Source of the DNA: an uncultured Faecalibacterium sp.
Lineage (GTDB): Bacteria; Bacillota; Clostridia; Oscillospirales; Ruminococcaceae
Assembly: GCA_934548045.1 (NCBI GenBank)
Contig: CAKTEM010000009.1
Location: 47,857 to 111,856 of the forward strand
Direction of reading: 5' to 3'
Length of the DNA stretch: 64,000 nt
Every line of letters starts with the position of its first letter. The stretch's first letter is position 1. Made by a program: the position numbers and the translations under genes. A model generated the notes under the pieces. It was not told the origin of the DNA, did not search any database, and saw only the letters and a list, made by a program, of their open reading frames with translations. This document shows, in pieces, positions 1-10,766 of this stretch.

Positions 1-1
1 C

Positions 2-334
2 GCGGTGGCTGGCATCTTCACCTCTGATGCCGCCCTCATCGAGTATACGACTTGGGCGTTGCGTATCTACATGGCCGGTATCTTCGCGTTCGGTGTCCAG
101 ATCTGCTGTCAGCAGAGTTTCATGGCTCTGGGTCAAGCAAAGGTCAGCCTCCTGCTGGCCTGCCTGCGCAAGCTCATCCTGCTGATTCCGCTTATCTTCA
201 TCCTGCCCCACCTCCTGCCCGACCCGGTCTTCGGCGTCTTCGTCGCCGAGCCTGTCAGTGATGTCCTCGCGGCTGTCATTACCGCTGTCACCTTCTTCTC
301 TCGCTTCGATAAGATCCTGGAGCATGGGGCGTAA
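2..334 (+). CDS. MATE-family efflux transporter, C-terminal fragment cut by the window edge
   Basis: The reading frame is open from the first bases, so the start lies outside the window; about 110 C-terminal residues remain. They contain hydrophobic helices, a Q-x-F-x-ALGQAK stretch and RKLILLIPLIFILP, which resemble the last helices of multidrug and toxic compound extrusion (MATE) transporters. The family uses a cation gradient to export drugs or metabolites across the cytoplasmic membrane. A complete MATE gene at 38.8-40.2 kb has a similar C-terminal pattern (ALQSLGQKVLPLF). The substrate cannot be inferred. It converges on the arg operon and shares a terminator with it. Confidence 0.75.
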   Translation, partial: AVAGIFTSDAALIEYTTWALRIYMAGIFAFGVQICCQQSFMALGQAKVSLLLACLRKLILLIPLIFILPHLLPDPVFGVFVAEPVSDVLAAVITAVTFFSRFDKILEHGA

Positions 335-348
335 ACAACCAAATGAAA

Positions 349-392
349 ACAGCGTCCGCCGGGTTTACTTCACCTGACGGACGCTGTTTTTG
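349..392. terminator. Bidirectional intrinsic terminator between MATE fragment and argF
   Basis: Perfect 10-bp arms ACAGCGTCCG (349-358) and CGGACGCTGT (378-387) are followed by a T-run on the plus strand and preceded by an A-rich stretch, so it can end transcription from both convergent genes. Confidence 0.85.
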
Positions 393-403
393 TATATCTG
401 TTT

Positions 404-1321
404 TTACTTCCCGGCCAGCAGGATAGAAAGCACGGCTTTCTGGACATGGAGGCGGTTTTCGGCCTCGGTGAAGATCTCGTCGGCGTGGGATTCAAAGACG
501 GCGGTGGAGATCTCCTCGCCACGATGGGCAGGTAGACAGTGCAGCACCATGCAGTCGGGCTTTGCGGCCTGCAGCAGGCTGCTCGTCAGCTGATAGCCTG
601 CGAACTCGCGCAGACGGTCTTCACTCTCCCGGGTGCCGGGTGCGGCGGTGTTCCAGACGGCGGTCACCACGACGTCGGCGTCCTTGACGCCCTCGGTGGG
701 GTCGGTCGTCAGCTGGAATTTGCTGCCGTATTTGTGGGCAAACGTCACGACATCCGCCGCCGGGCGGTAATTGCGCGGACAGACGCAGGTGACGTTCATT
801 CCGGCCAGCAGACCGCCCACGATGAGGCTGTTTGCCATGCTGCTTCCGTCGCCGATGAAGCAGAGCTTCTGCCCTGCCAGCGCGCCGCGGCGTTCCCGGA
901 TGGTCATCAGGTCGGCCAGCACCTGACAGGGGTGCGCGTAGTCGGTCAGGCCGTTGATGACCGGCACACCGGCATACTCGGCGAACTCCTCAAGGTCGCG
1001 CTGACGGTAGGTGCGCCAGACGACGCAGTCATAATAGCGGCCCAGCACCCGGGCGGTGTCCTTGAGCGGTTCACCGCGCCCGGATTGCAGCTCGGTCGCG
1101 GCGTTCATGTAGTTGCCCAGACCGCCCAGCTGGTAGACGCCCACCTCGAAGCTGGTACGGGTGCGGGTCGAGCTTTTGGAGAACATCAGGGCGACGCTTT
1201 TCCCCTTGAGCAGGGGCGGATTTCCACCGGCCTTCTGCTCGGCCTTGAGCTGGTCTGCCACATCGAGGATGTGGACGACTTCATCGGGGGTAAGGTCGCT
1301 CATTTTCAGCAGATTTTTCAT
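404..1321 (-). CDS. argF: Ornithine carbamoyltransferase
   Basis: Converts ornithine and carbamoyl phosphate to citrulline in the cytoplasm, the sixth step of arginine synthesis. The 305-residue protein has the carbamoyl-phosphate motif SSTRTRTSFEVG near residue 50, the HPCQVLADL motif in the middle, and the ornithine-binding HCLPAHRGEEIS near the C-terminus; length is normal for the family. It is the last gene of the minus-strand arg operon. Its ATG overlaps the argD stop in an ATGA arrangement, which suggests translational coupling. Carbamoyl-phosphate synthase (carAB) is not in the window and must be supplied from elsewhere. Confidence 0.97.
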   Translation of the reverse strand: MKNLLKMSDLTPDEVVHILDVADQLKAEQKAGGNPPLLKGKSVALMFSKSSTRTRTSFEVGVYQLGGLGNYMNAATELQSGRGEPLKDTARVLGRYYDCVVWRTYRQRDLEEFAEYAGVPVINGLTDYAHPCQVLADLMTIRERRGALAGQKLCFIGDGSSMANSLIVGGLLAGMNVTCVCPRNYRPAADVVTFAHKYGSKFQLTTDPTEGVKDADVVVTAVWNTAAPGTRESEDRLREFAGYQLTSSLLQAAKPDCMVLHCLPAHRGEEISTAVFESHADEIFTEAENRLHVQKAVLSILLAGK

Positions 1322-2520
1322 GCCTGCTCCTCCGCGTTGGGCTGCATCTCTTCCAGCACCTTGCCGAGGATGTCCAGAGCCATCTCGACGTCATGCTCGG
1401 TCAGGGTCAGCGGCGGCAGCAGACGCAGACGGGTCTTCGCGGTCAGCACCAGCAGACCCTTTTCACGGCAGGCGGCCAGAACATCCGCCGCCTTGATGCC
1501 CTCGAGGAATTCGATGCCGACCATCAGGCCGATGCCGGAGATGCTCTTGACACGGGGCAGCTTTGCAAGACCGGTGCGGAGCTGAACGGCACGGTCATTG
1601 ACATTGACGAGGAAGCTGGCATCCATCCGGTCAACGACGACATTCGCGCCGGCGCAGACGACCGGGTTGCCGCCAAAGGTCGAGCCGTGAGAGCTGGGAC
1701 CCATGCCCTCGGCGGTCTTCTCGTTCAGCAGAACAGCACCGATGGGCAGACCGCCGCCCAAGCCCTTGGCGAGGGTGACGATGTCGGGTTTCAGGCCGTA
1801 ATGCTCACAGCAGAGGAAGGTGCCGGTACGACCGACACCGGTCTGGACTTCGTCCACGATGAGGATGAGGTCTTTCTCGTCGCAGAGCTTGCGGACGGCC
1901 TGAACATATTCGGGGTCAAGGGCAACGACGCCGCCCTCGCCCTGCACCAGCTCCATCATGACGGCGCAGGTGTGGCGGTCGACCAGCTCGGTCAGAGCCT
2001 CGATGTCGCCGGCCGGAACGTACTGGAAGCCCTCATTGAAGGGGCCGAAGTAGTTGTGGAAGACCTCCTGACCGGTGGCGGTCAGGGTGGCGATGGTGCG
2101 GCCGTGGAAGCTGTTCACCAGCGTGATGATGGTGTCGCGGCCCTTGCCGTAATGGTCGAAGCTGTACTTGCGCGCGGCCTTGATGGCACCCTCGTTCGCT
2201 TCTGCGCCCGAGTTGCCGAAGAAGACCTTCGACATGCCGGTGCGCTTGCAGAGCTTCTTTGCCAGCTTGCCGCAGGGAGCGGTGTAGTACAGGTTGGAAG
2301 AGTGCTGAAGCTTGTGTGCCTGATCGGAGACGGCCTCGGCCCAGGTCAGGTCACAATAGCCAAGGCTGTTGACGCCGATGCCGCTGGTGAAGTCGAGGTA
2401 CTTCTGCCCTTCCGGGCCTTCGGCATACAGGCCGTGGCCTTTCTCGATGACGATGGGATTGCGGTTATAGGTGTGCAGGACGTATTCGTTGTCCCGCTTG
2501 ATGACTTTTTCGGAATCCAT
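1318..2520 (-). CDS. argD: Acetylornithine aminotransferase
   Basis: PLP-dependent class III aminotransferase that makes N-acetylornithine from N-acetylglutamate semialdehyde with glutamate as amino donor. The 400-residue protein shows the G-S-x-G-x-EAN region (FFGNSGAEANEGAIK), the cofactor motif LILIVDEVQTGVGRTG and the PLP lysine in TLAKGLGGG. An AGGAGGGGA ribosome site precedes the ATG. It is read after argB across a 59-base gap that holds a possible internal promoter, and overlaps argF by four bases. Confidence 0.97.
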   Translation of the reverse strand: MDSEKVIKRDNEYVLHTYNRNPIVIEKGHGLYAEGPEGQKYLDFTSGIGVNSLGYCDLTWAEAVSDQAHKLQHSSNLYYTAPCGKLAKKLCKRTGMSKVFFGNSGAEANEGAIKAARKYSFDHYGKGRDTIITLVNSFHGRTIATLTATGQEVFHNYFGPFNEGFQYVPAGDIEALTELVDRHTCAVMMELVQGEGGVVALDPEYVQAVRKLCDEKDLILIVDEVQTGVGRTGTFLCCEHYGLKPDIVTLAKGLGGGLPIGAVLLNEKTAEGMGPSSHGSTFGGNPVVCAGANVVVDRMDASFLVNVNDRAVQLRTGLAKLPRVKSISGIGLMVGIEFLEGIKAADVLAACREKGLLVLTAKTRLRLLPPLTLTEHDVEMALDILGKVLEEMQPNAEEQA

Positions 2521-2546
2521 AATAGTCCCCTCCTGTTTTTTCTTCT

Positions 2547-2575
2547 ATTATACGGTTCTTCCGCCCGTTCAGCAA
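2547..2575 (-). promoter_or_regulatory. Possible internal promoter ahead of argD
   Basis: On the minus strand, TTGCTG (2570-2575) and TATAAT (2547-2552) are separated by exactly 17 bases in the argB-argD gap. The -10 is perfect and the -35 fair, so argD-argF may have a secondary start in addition to read-through from argG. Confidence 0.45.
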
Positions 2576-2579
2576 GGGC

Positions 2580-3434
2580 TTATTCGCGGTGGCTGCGGCG
2601 GTAGAAACGGGTGCCGGAACCACGGTCGGAGAACAGCTCCAGCAGAACGGTATGGGGAACACGGCCATCAATGATGACGGCTTCGTGGACACCCTGATAA
2701 ATTGCGTCGGCCATGCCGCCGATCTTCGGGATCATGCCGCCTGCGATAATGCCGGCAGACTTATAGCCCTCGATCTCGCTGACCTCGACTTCGGGGATGA
2801 GGGTGCTTTCGTCGTCCTTATCCCGAAGCAGACCGGCGATATCGGTCATGGAGACCAGCTTCTCGGCTTTCAGAGCGATGGCGATCTGCGCGGCGGCAGT
2901 GTCGGCGTTGACGTTATAGGCACGGCCCAAGTCGTCCATGCCGACGGTCGCGATAACCGGGATGTAGCCGCTGTCCAGCAGGTTGGAAATCAAAGTAGTG
3001 TCGACATGGATAATTTCACCGACATGGCCCAGCTGAGGGTCGAGTTCGGTGCAGCGGAGCATCTGGCCGTCCATGCCGCACAGACCGACGCCGCGGCCGC
3101 GCAGTTTTGCAACCAGATCTTTGTTGACCTTGCCGGCCAGGACCTGCTGAACGATCTCCATCGTGGCGTCGTCCGTCACGCGCAGGCCGTTCGCAAAGTG
3201 GCTCTCGACGCCGACCTTTTTCAGCATCTCATTGATGGCAGGGCCGCCGCCGTGGACCAGAACGACACGCACGCCCAGCAGAGTCAGGGTGACGAGGTCG
3301 TTCATGACGGCGTTTTTCAGGTCCTCGTTGATCATGGCGTTGCCGCCGTACTTGATGACCATGGTCTTGCCGTGGTATTTCTGGATATAGGGAGTCGCCT
3401 CAGAGAACAGGCGCGCCATTTCTTCGTTTTTCAT
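2580..3434 (-). CDS. argB: Acetylglutamate kinase
   Basis: Phosphorylates N-acetylglutamate, the second and usually arginine-inhibited step of the pathway. The 284-residue protein belongs to the amino acid kinase fold: KYGGNAM near residue 30 (phosphate-binding lysine and glycines), VLVHGGGPAINEML, and the C-terminal GGMIPKI followed by HTVLLELFSDRGSGT, which is typical for ArgB. It sits 18 bases after argJ, so the two are probably co-translated. The length and the presence of the N-terminal segment MARLFSEATPYIQKYHGK are like arginine-sensitive forms, but feedback control is inferred only. Confidence 0.97.
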   Translation of the reverse strand: MKNEEMARLFSEATPYIQKYHGKTMVIKYGGNAMINEDLKNAVMNDLVTLTLLGVRVVLVHGGGPAINEMLKKVGVESHFANGLRVTDDATMEIVQQVLAGKVNKDLVAKLRGRGVGLCGMDGQMLRCTELDPQLGHVGEIIHVDTTLISNLLDSGYIPVIATVGMDDLGRAYNVNADTAAAQIAIALKAEKLVSMTDIAGLLRDKDDESTLIPEVEVSEIEGYKSAGIIAGGMIPKIGGMADAIYQGVHEAVIIDGRVPHTVLLELFSDRGSGTRFYRRSHRE

Positions 3435-3452
3435 CGTTCGCTTCTCCCCTTT

Positions 3453-4682
3453 TTAAGTCCGGTAGTCGCCGTTGATCTTGACGTAATCATAGGTCAGGTC
3501 GCAGCCCCATGCCTTTGCGGAAGCATCACCGGTACCCATATCGACCTTGACAAGGATGTCATGCTCGGAAAGAACTTTTGTGGCCTCGTCCTCGCTGTAT
3601 GGATGGTAAGCGGCGTTCTCGCAGACATAGACCTCACCGGCCTTGCTGGACAGCCAGACACATACCTTGTCGATGGAGAAATCGCCGGGCGTGTAGCCGA
3701 TGGCGCAGAGGATGCGGCCCCAGTTGGCATCGCGGCCAAAGACAGCGGCCTTGAACAGGTTGGAACAGACGACGCTCCGGGAAACGGCACGGGCGGTCTT
3801 CAGGTCGGGTGCGTGGGTGACTTCGCAGGTGATGAGATGGGTCGCGCCCTCGCCGTCACCAGCATGTTCCGCGCACATGTGTTCGGCAATGGCCGTCAGT
3901 GCGGCAACAAAGGCATCGTAATCGGCATTTTCATCAGTGATTTCCGGGTTGCCTGCCAGACCGGACGCCATGATGATGAGGGTATCGTTGGTGGAGGTGT
4001 CGAGATCGACACTCATCTGGTTATACGTTCCGGGAACCACCGTCTTGAGGGCCTTTTCCAGCAGAGCCGGAGAGACCGCCGCATCGGTGGTATAGAAGGC
4101 CAGCATGGTCGCCATGTTGGGCGCGATCATGCCGCTGCCCTTGCCGATGGCACCCACGGTGCAGGTCTTGCCGCCCAGCTCGAACTGGATGGCATATTCC
4201 TTTTTGTGAGTATCGGTCGTCATGATGGCAGTCGCTGCGTCCGAGCTGCCCTGTGCGGTCGCTGCCAGCTTTGCGGCGGCGGCAGGGATGCCCCGTGCAA
4301 ACGGGTCGATGACCATCGGCTGGCCGATGACACCGGTGGATGCAGGCAGGACATCGTTTGCCGAAATGTCCAGCTCTTTGCCGACCAGTTCACAGCACTC
4401 CTCGGCCAGTGCGACGCCGTTCGCCGCGCAGGTGTTGGCGTTGCCGCTGTTCACGACAATGGCCTGCGCATAGCCGTCGGTCAGGTGGGCACGGTCCACC
4501 TTGATGGGTGCGCCGCAGACCTTGTTGGTGGTGTAGACACCGGCCGCCGCACAGCGGACATCCGCCTTGATGAGGGCGAGGTCGTATTTCTCGGAATGAT
4601 TGGCGCGGATGCCGCAGTGGACACCAGCCGCCGCAAAACCTTTCGGGGCGCAGATGCCGCCCGAAACTTCTGTATAACTCAT
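3453..4682 (-). CDS. argJ: Bifunctional glutamate N-acetyltransferase/ornithine acetyltransferase
   Basis: ArgJ transfers the acetyl group from acetylornithine to glutamate, recycling it; bifunctional forms also use acetyl-CoA and so replace argA. The 409-residue precursor has GKGSGMIAPNMATML around residues 180-195, containing the A-T bond at which the proenzyme cuts itself so that the threonine becomes the nucleophile. No argA or argE is in the operon, which fits the recycling pathway. The start ATG has a weak GGGGAT ribosome site. Whether it is mono- or bifunctional cannot be read from sequence alone. Confidence 0.96.
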   Translation of the reverse strand: MSYTEVSGGICAPKGFAAAGVHCGIRANHSEKYDLALIKADVRCAAAGVYTTNKVCGAPIKVDRAHLTDGYAQAIVVNSGNANTCAANGVALAEECCELVGKELDISANDVLPASTGVIGQPMVIDPFARGIPAAAAKLAATAQGSSDAATAIMTTDTHKKEYAIQFELGGKTCTVGAIGKGSGMIAPNMATMLAFYTTDAAVSPALLEKALKTVVPGTYNQMSVDLDTSTNDTLIIMASGLAGNPEITDENADYDAFVAALTAIAEHMCAEHAGDGEGATHLITCEVTHAPDLKTARAVSRSVVCSNLFKAAVFGRDANWGRILCAIGYTPGDFSIDKVCVWLSSKAGEVYVCENAAYHPYSEDEATKVLSEHDILVKVDMGTGDASAKAWGCDLTYDYVKINGDYRT

Positions 4683-4722
4683 AGAAAATCCCCCTATGTA
4701 TCAGTCTCGCGTTCGCTCGACA

Positions 4723-4741
4723 GCTCTCCTAGCAGGAGAGC
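4723..4741 (-). other. Short perfect hairpin in the argC-argJ gap
   Basis: GCTCTCCT and AGGAGAGC form an 8-bp stem with a 3-base loop. No T-run follows on the minus strand, so it is more likely an mRNA-stability or processing structure than a terminator. Confidence 0.5.
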
Positions 4742-4753
4742 CTTTAAAACGGT

Positions 4754-5691
4754 TTACTCTAAGCCTTCGGTCTCATCCAGCCCCAGCATCAGGTTCATGC
4801 ACTGGACTGCTGCGCCGGAAGAGCCTTTGCCCAGATTGTCGAAGAGCGAGACCAGCATCATCTGGTCGCCTGCTGCGTTCACGGTCATGAACAGCTCCAT
4901 CCGGTCACTTCCGGCCAGAGCGTTGGAGTACAGGCCGTTCTCGGGCAGAGGTTCATTCAGGCCGTGGACGGAGACGGTCGCGCCGTCCTTGTAGTAATCG
5001 GCCAGACCTGCCGCAACAGCCTCGGCGGTGGTGCCAGCCACCTTGAGGTCGAGCGGAACGAGGACCTGCATCCCGGAATAGTAATCGCAGACCACCGGCA
5101 CGAACATCGGCGTATGCGCCAGACCGCTGATCTTCTGCATTTCGGGTAAGTGCTTGTGGGCGAGAGATAGTCCGTAGCTCTTGGGTGCATCCAGCTTGCT
5201 GTGCGCCGGACGTTCCGGGCTTTCGTAGTCGGCGATCATCTTCTTGCCGCCGCCGCTGTAACCGGAAATGCCGGTGCAGCTGAACGGGTATTCCGCCGGA
5301 ACCAGCCCCAGCTCGACCAGAGGCCGCGCGATGCTGATGAAGCCGGAAGCATAGCAGCCCGGAACGGCGACGCGGTGCGAGTTTTTGATCTTCTCTTTCT
5401 GACCCTTCAGCTCCGGGAAGCCGTAATCCCATGCCGGGTCGGTGCGGAAGGCGGTGGAAGTGTCCAGAACTTTCACGTCCGGTCGGAGCAGCGGCATGAC
5501 CTCTTTGGATGCCGCGTCCGGCAGGCAGAGGAAGGCGAGGTCGGCCGAGTTGATGACCTTCGCGCGCTCGTTTACATCTTTGCGCCCCTCTGCCGAGATG
5601 CTCAGCAGCTCGATCTCAGGGCGTGCGGCCAGACGGTCAGCAATGCGCAGACCCGTCGTACCGGAAGATCCGTCAATGAACACTTTTACGC

Positions 5692-5695
<4 letters not shown>
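4754..5695 (-). CDS. argC: N-acetyl-gamma-glutamyl-phosphate reductase, short type
   Basis: NADPH-dependent reduction of acetylglutamyl phosphate to the semialdehyde. The start was set at the ATG at 5695 (MSVKVFIDGSSGTTG) because GGAGG lies nine bases upstream and the codon overlaps the argH stop as ATGA; a longer frame reading into argH is not credible. The 313-residue product has the N-terminal Rossmann GSSGTTGLRI and the catalytic cysteine in VAVPGCYASGF. The length matches the shorter second class of ArgC rather than the ~345-residue class. Confidence 0.95.
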
Positions 5696-7092
<1,397 letters not shown>

Positions 7093-7122
7093 AAAATTTA
7101 ATACCTCTATAAAACGGCAAAG

Positions 7123-7152
7123 CCGCCGCAGGGGAAAACGCTCCTGCGGCGG
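7123..7152 (-). terminator. GC-rich hairpin in the argG-argH gap, possible partial terminator
   Basis: CCGCCGCAGG (7123-7132) pairs perfectly with CCTGCGGCGG (7143-7152). On the minus strand the stem is followed by CTTTGCCGTTTTA, a moderately U-rich tail, so it may reduce read-through from argG into argH or protect the upstream mRNA. Confidence 0.5.
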
Positions 7153-7237
7153 TGCCGCCGGCAACGATGCCGGTTTGTGAAAACCTCAGTGTGAAAGTGT
7201 AAAAACACACGGAGGGGATGATGTTAAAGAATCGAAA

Positions 7238-8470
<1,233 letters not shown>

Positions 8471-8562
8471 AATGATTGCTCCTTTATAATTTACACTTTT
8501 ATTTTTCTGCACCGGGCATCCCTCCCGGGCGACTCGATTCATAGTTCCGTATCACGCTTTTA

Positions 8563-8590
8563 ATTATACGCGGCAGGGCTTTTCCGTCAA
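8563..8590 (-). promoter_or_regulatory. Probable promoter of the arg operon
   Basis: On the minus strand TTGACG (8585-8590) and a perfect TATAAT (8563-8568) are 16 bases apart, placing the start about 85 bases before the argG ATG. Confidence 0.75.
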
Positions 8591-8642
8591 TGCGAAAAAC
8601 CGCCAAACATGACGGAACCACCGAAGCGTTTTTATGTCACAT

Positions 8643-8656
8643 TGCATATTTATGCA
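8643..8656. promoter_or_regulatory. ARG-box-like operator, candidate ArgR site
   Basis: TGCATATTTATGCA is a 14-bp palindrome with the 5-4-5 layout of ARG boxes (known half-sites TGAAT/ATTCA or TGCAT/ATGCA). Looser half-sites continue to about 8710 (ATTCGATAAATATGCA, TATGAATATA). They lie about 53 bases upstream of the -35. An argR gene is not in the window. The remainder of the 314-base gap between argG and rsmE holds only the promoter and the rsmE terminator. Confidence 0.5.
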
Positions 8657-8730
8657 GAGTTTAATAAATATATTCGATAAATATGCAATAAATATGAATA
8701 TATCCATGAGAATATCCGGCTAGAAAACAC

Positions 8731-8763
8731 AAAAGAGGAACCACCGGCGGCAGTTCCTCTTAA
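8731..8763 (-). terminator. Intrinsic terminator of prmA-rsmE
   Basis: AAGAGGAAC (8733-8741) pairs with GTTCCTCTT (8753-8761); on the minus strand the stem is followed by TTTTGTGTTTT. Confidence 0.8.
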
Positions 8764-8785
8764 TATAGAGATAGAAAGAATAAAA

Positions 8786-9529
8786 TTATTCCAGATTTCC
8801 GGTCAGGGTCATGACAGCGGAAAGAACGGCGAGAGGAGCCGTCTCACAGCGAAGGATACGGGGGCCAAGGCCGACGGTCTTCACACCGGCTTTTGCGGCG
8901 GCTTCGGCTTCCTCGACTGCAAAACCTCCCTCGGCACCGGTGATGATGGCGATCTTCGGTTTCCGGCCCTCGGTGTGGGGTAGGTCAGCCAGAAGCTCCC
9001 GGAGCGGCTGGCCGCCGCACTCGTAGCAGAAGAGGACGAGGTCGTATTCGTCCAGACTCCGGCAGACGGCACCAAAGTTCGGCAGCGGCAGAGCGACGTC
9101 CGGCAGCACGCCCCGGCCGCACTGCTTGGCGGCTTCAAAGGCGATGCGGTTGTACCGCTCGTTCTTCTGCTCCTCTTTTTTGGGTGCGGCGACGCAGTAC
9201 CGGCTGAAGAACGGCACAAAGTGGGCGCAGCCCAGCTCGACGCCGTGGCGGATGACCTGCTCGAGCTTGTCCTGCTTCGGGTAGCCGACCAGCAGAGTTA
9301 CATCAATGTTCGGTTCGGCTCCGCTGGGGTAGCCCTCCTCGACCGAAAACTCCACCGTCTCATCCCCGAAGCCGGTGATGGTGGCGGTGTATTCGACCGC
9401 GTTGCCGTCACATAAGATGACAGTGTCGCCCTGTTTTGCGCGCATGACCCGGGCGAGATGATGGGCGTCCGCGCCACGCAGCACAGCAGTGCCGTCGGCG
9501 ATCTCTTTGGTAAAGTAGCGATGTGGCAT
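8786..9529 (-). CDS. rsmE: 16S rRNA (uracil-1498-N3)-methyltransferase
   Basis: SAM-dependent methylation of U1498 in the decoding region of 16S rRNA. The start at 9529 (MPHRYFTKE) has AAAGG upstream and lies four bases after the prmA stop. The 247-residue SPOUT-class protein shows the N-terminal PUA-like segment (VLRGADAHHLARVMRAKQGD) and the knot region IAIITGAEGGFAVEEAE plus LGPRILRCETAPLAVLS, both diagnostic. The pairing prmA-rsmE is common in Firmicutes. Confidence 0.95.
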   Translation of the reverse strand: MPHRYFTKEIADGTAVLRGADAHHLARVMRAKQGDTVILCDGNAVEYTATITGFGDETVEFSVEEGYPSGAEPNIDVTLLVGYPKQDKLEQVIRHGVELGCAHFVPFFSRYCVAAPKKEEQKNERYNRIAFEAAKQCGRGVLPDVALPLPNFGAVCRSLDEYDLVLFCYECGGQPLRELLADLPHTEGRKPKIAIITGAEGGFAVEEAEAAAKAGVKTVGLGPRILRCETAPLAVLSAVMTLTGNLE

Positions 9530-9533
9530 ATCT

Positions 9534-10448
9534 TTAACCTTTCTTACAAACAATACACTCCCAGCCGCGCTTCTCCTTGACTTCCTGCACGGTCAGCCCG
9601 GCGGCTTCCAGAGCGGCGATGACCTCATCCTTCCGGCTGTCGATGATGCCGCTGGCGATGAAGGTCGCATCGTCGGCCATCAGGCCGGGAACAGCCGGAG
9701 CGAGGCTCATGATGGCGTTCGCGACGATGTTCGCGGTGATGATGTCGTACTTGCCGCTGGCTTTGTCGGACAGGTCACCCACCAGAACGGTCAGCTTGTC
9801 GGCGACGCCGTTCAGAGCGGCGTTCTCCCCTGCGGTGCGGACGGCCACCGGGTCGATGTCCACACCCTCGGCCGTCGCTGCGCCCAGTTTTAGAGCGGCA
9901 ATGGCAAGGATGCCGCTGCCGGTGCCGATGTCCAGCACACGCTCGCCACCCTTGATGCGCTCGTCCAGAGCCTCAAGGCAAAGGCTGGTCGTCTCGTGGC
10001 CGCCGGTGCCGAAGGCCAGGCCCGGGTCGAGGATGAGCTTGACCCGGTCGGTGTCGTACTCCTGCCAGGACGGAACGATGGCGAGACGATTGCCGATGTC
10101 CATCGGGTGATAATACTTGCGCCAGCCGTTCTGCCAGTCCTCCTGCTCGACACCCTCGGTCTCGACGGTGTAGGCGATGCCGGCAGCTTCCATCCGGGCG
10201 GAGATGAGGGCCAGCGTCTCGACGGGCGATGCGCCCGGCTCGAGGTACATGTGGATGATGACGGTATCACGCGGCTTGTCCAGCAGCTCCTGCTCGATGA
10301 GGTCGACATGGGCAATTTCAGCTACCTGCTGCTCGATGTCGCTGTAATCCTCGATGTAGATGCCGCCCTCGGCGATCATGGTCGCAACGGCCTCGGCGTT
10401 GTCGGCGTCGGCCTTGGCGACGGTCAGACGAATATCAGTCCATTCCAT
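9534..10448 (-). CDS. prmA: Ribosomal protein L11 methyltransferase
   Basis: Methylates lysines and the N-terminus of ribosomal protein L11. The ATG at 10448 (MEWTDIRLTV) has GGGAGG eight bases upstream; a longer frame reaching 10634 crosses AT-rich non-coding DNA. The 304-residue protein has an N-terminal substrate-recognition domain and a class I methyltransferase domain with LDPGLAFGTGGHETT, the SAM motif VLDIGTGSGILAIAA and the NIVANAI motif. It is read together with rsmE. A TATACT box at 10487-10492 may be its -10. Confidence 0.95.
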   Translation of the reverse strand: MEWTDIRLTVAKADADNAEAVATMIAEGGIYIEDYSDIEQQVAEIAHVDLIEQELLDKPRDTVIIHMYLEPGASPVETLALISARMEAAGIAYTVETEGVEQEDWQNGWRKYYHPMDIGNRLAIVPSWQEYDTDRVKLILDPGLAFGTGGHETTSLCLEALDERIKGGERVLDIGTGSGILAIAALKLGAATAEGVDIDPVAVRTAGENAALNGVADKLTVLVGDLSDKASGKYDIITANIVANAIMSLAPAVPGLMADDATFIASGIIDSRKDEVIAALEAAGLTVQEVKEKRGWECIVCKKG

Positions 10449-10766
10449 TTGGAAAATCCTCCCAATGTGTTTCGTTTCCTTATAAGAGTATAGTACCCGA
10501 TTCGGTCGTTGGATGCAAGTGTTTGAGAAAATTGCAATCAAAAAGAAAACTATTTTCATTTTCAAAAGGACTTTTGGACAGGAAAAACAAAAACTTTTTA
10601 CGAATTCGACCATAAACAAGGACTTTTGAAGCAAAATGGCAAAAACGAGCCGAAAAGGGGTTTCTTTTTTTCTGAAAATGTGTTAAGATATTGTTACGCA
10701 ATTATGGACGGTTTTCAACCAGAGCCGCCATAACAAGAAAACATTCTTTAAGGAGGAATGTGTCTT
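10449..10766. promoter_or_regulatory. Divergent control region between prmA and nagE
   Basis: An AT-rich gap of 318 bases without a gene. On the plus strand an extended -10 (TGTTAAGAT, core 10684-10689) sits 17 bases after TTTCTT (10661-10666), a weak -35, and probably drives nagE. A minus-strand TATACT at 10487-10492 probably serves prmA. AAGGACTTTTG occurs twice, near 10565 and 10618, as a possible direct-repeat site. No known riboswitch was recognised. Confidence 0.45.

Noticed and set aside
2589..4994. An 801-codon plus-strand frame across argB, argJ and argC.
   Set aside because: It runs antisense to three clear arg genes and encodes a low-complexity Asp/Gly/Val-rich sequence typical of antisense GC-rich frames.
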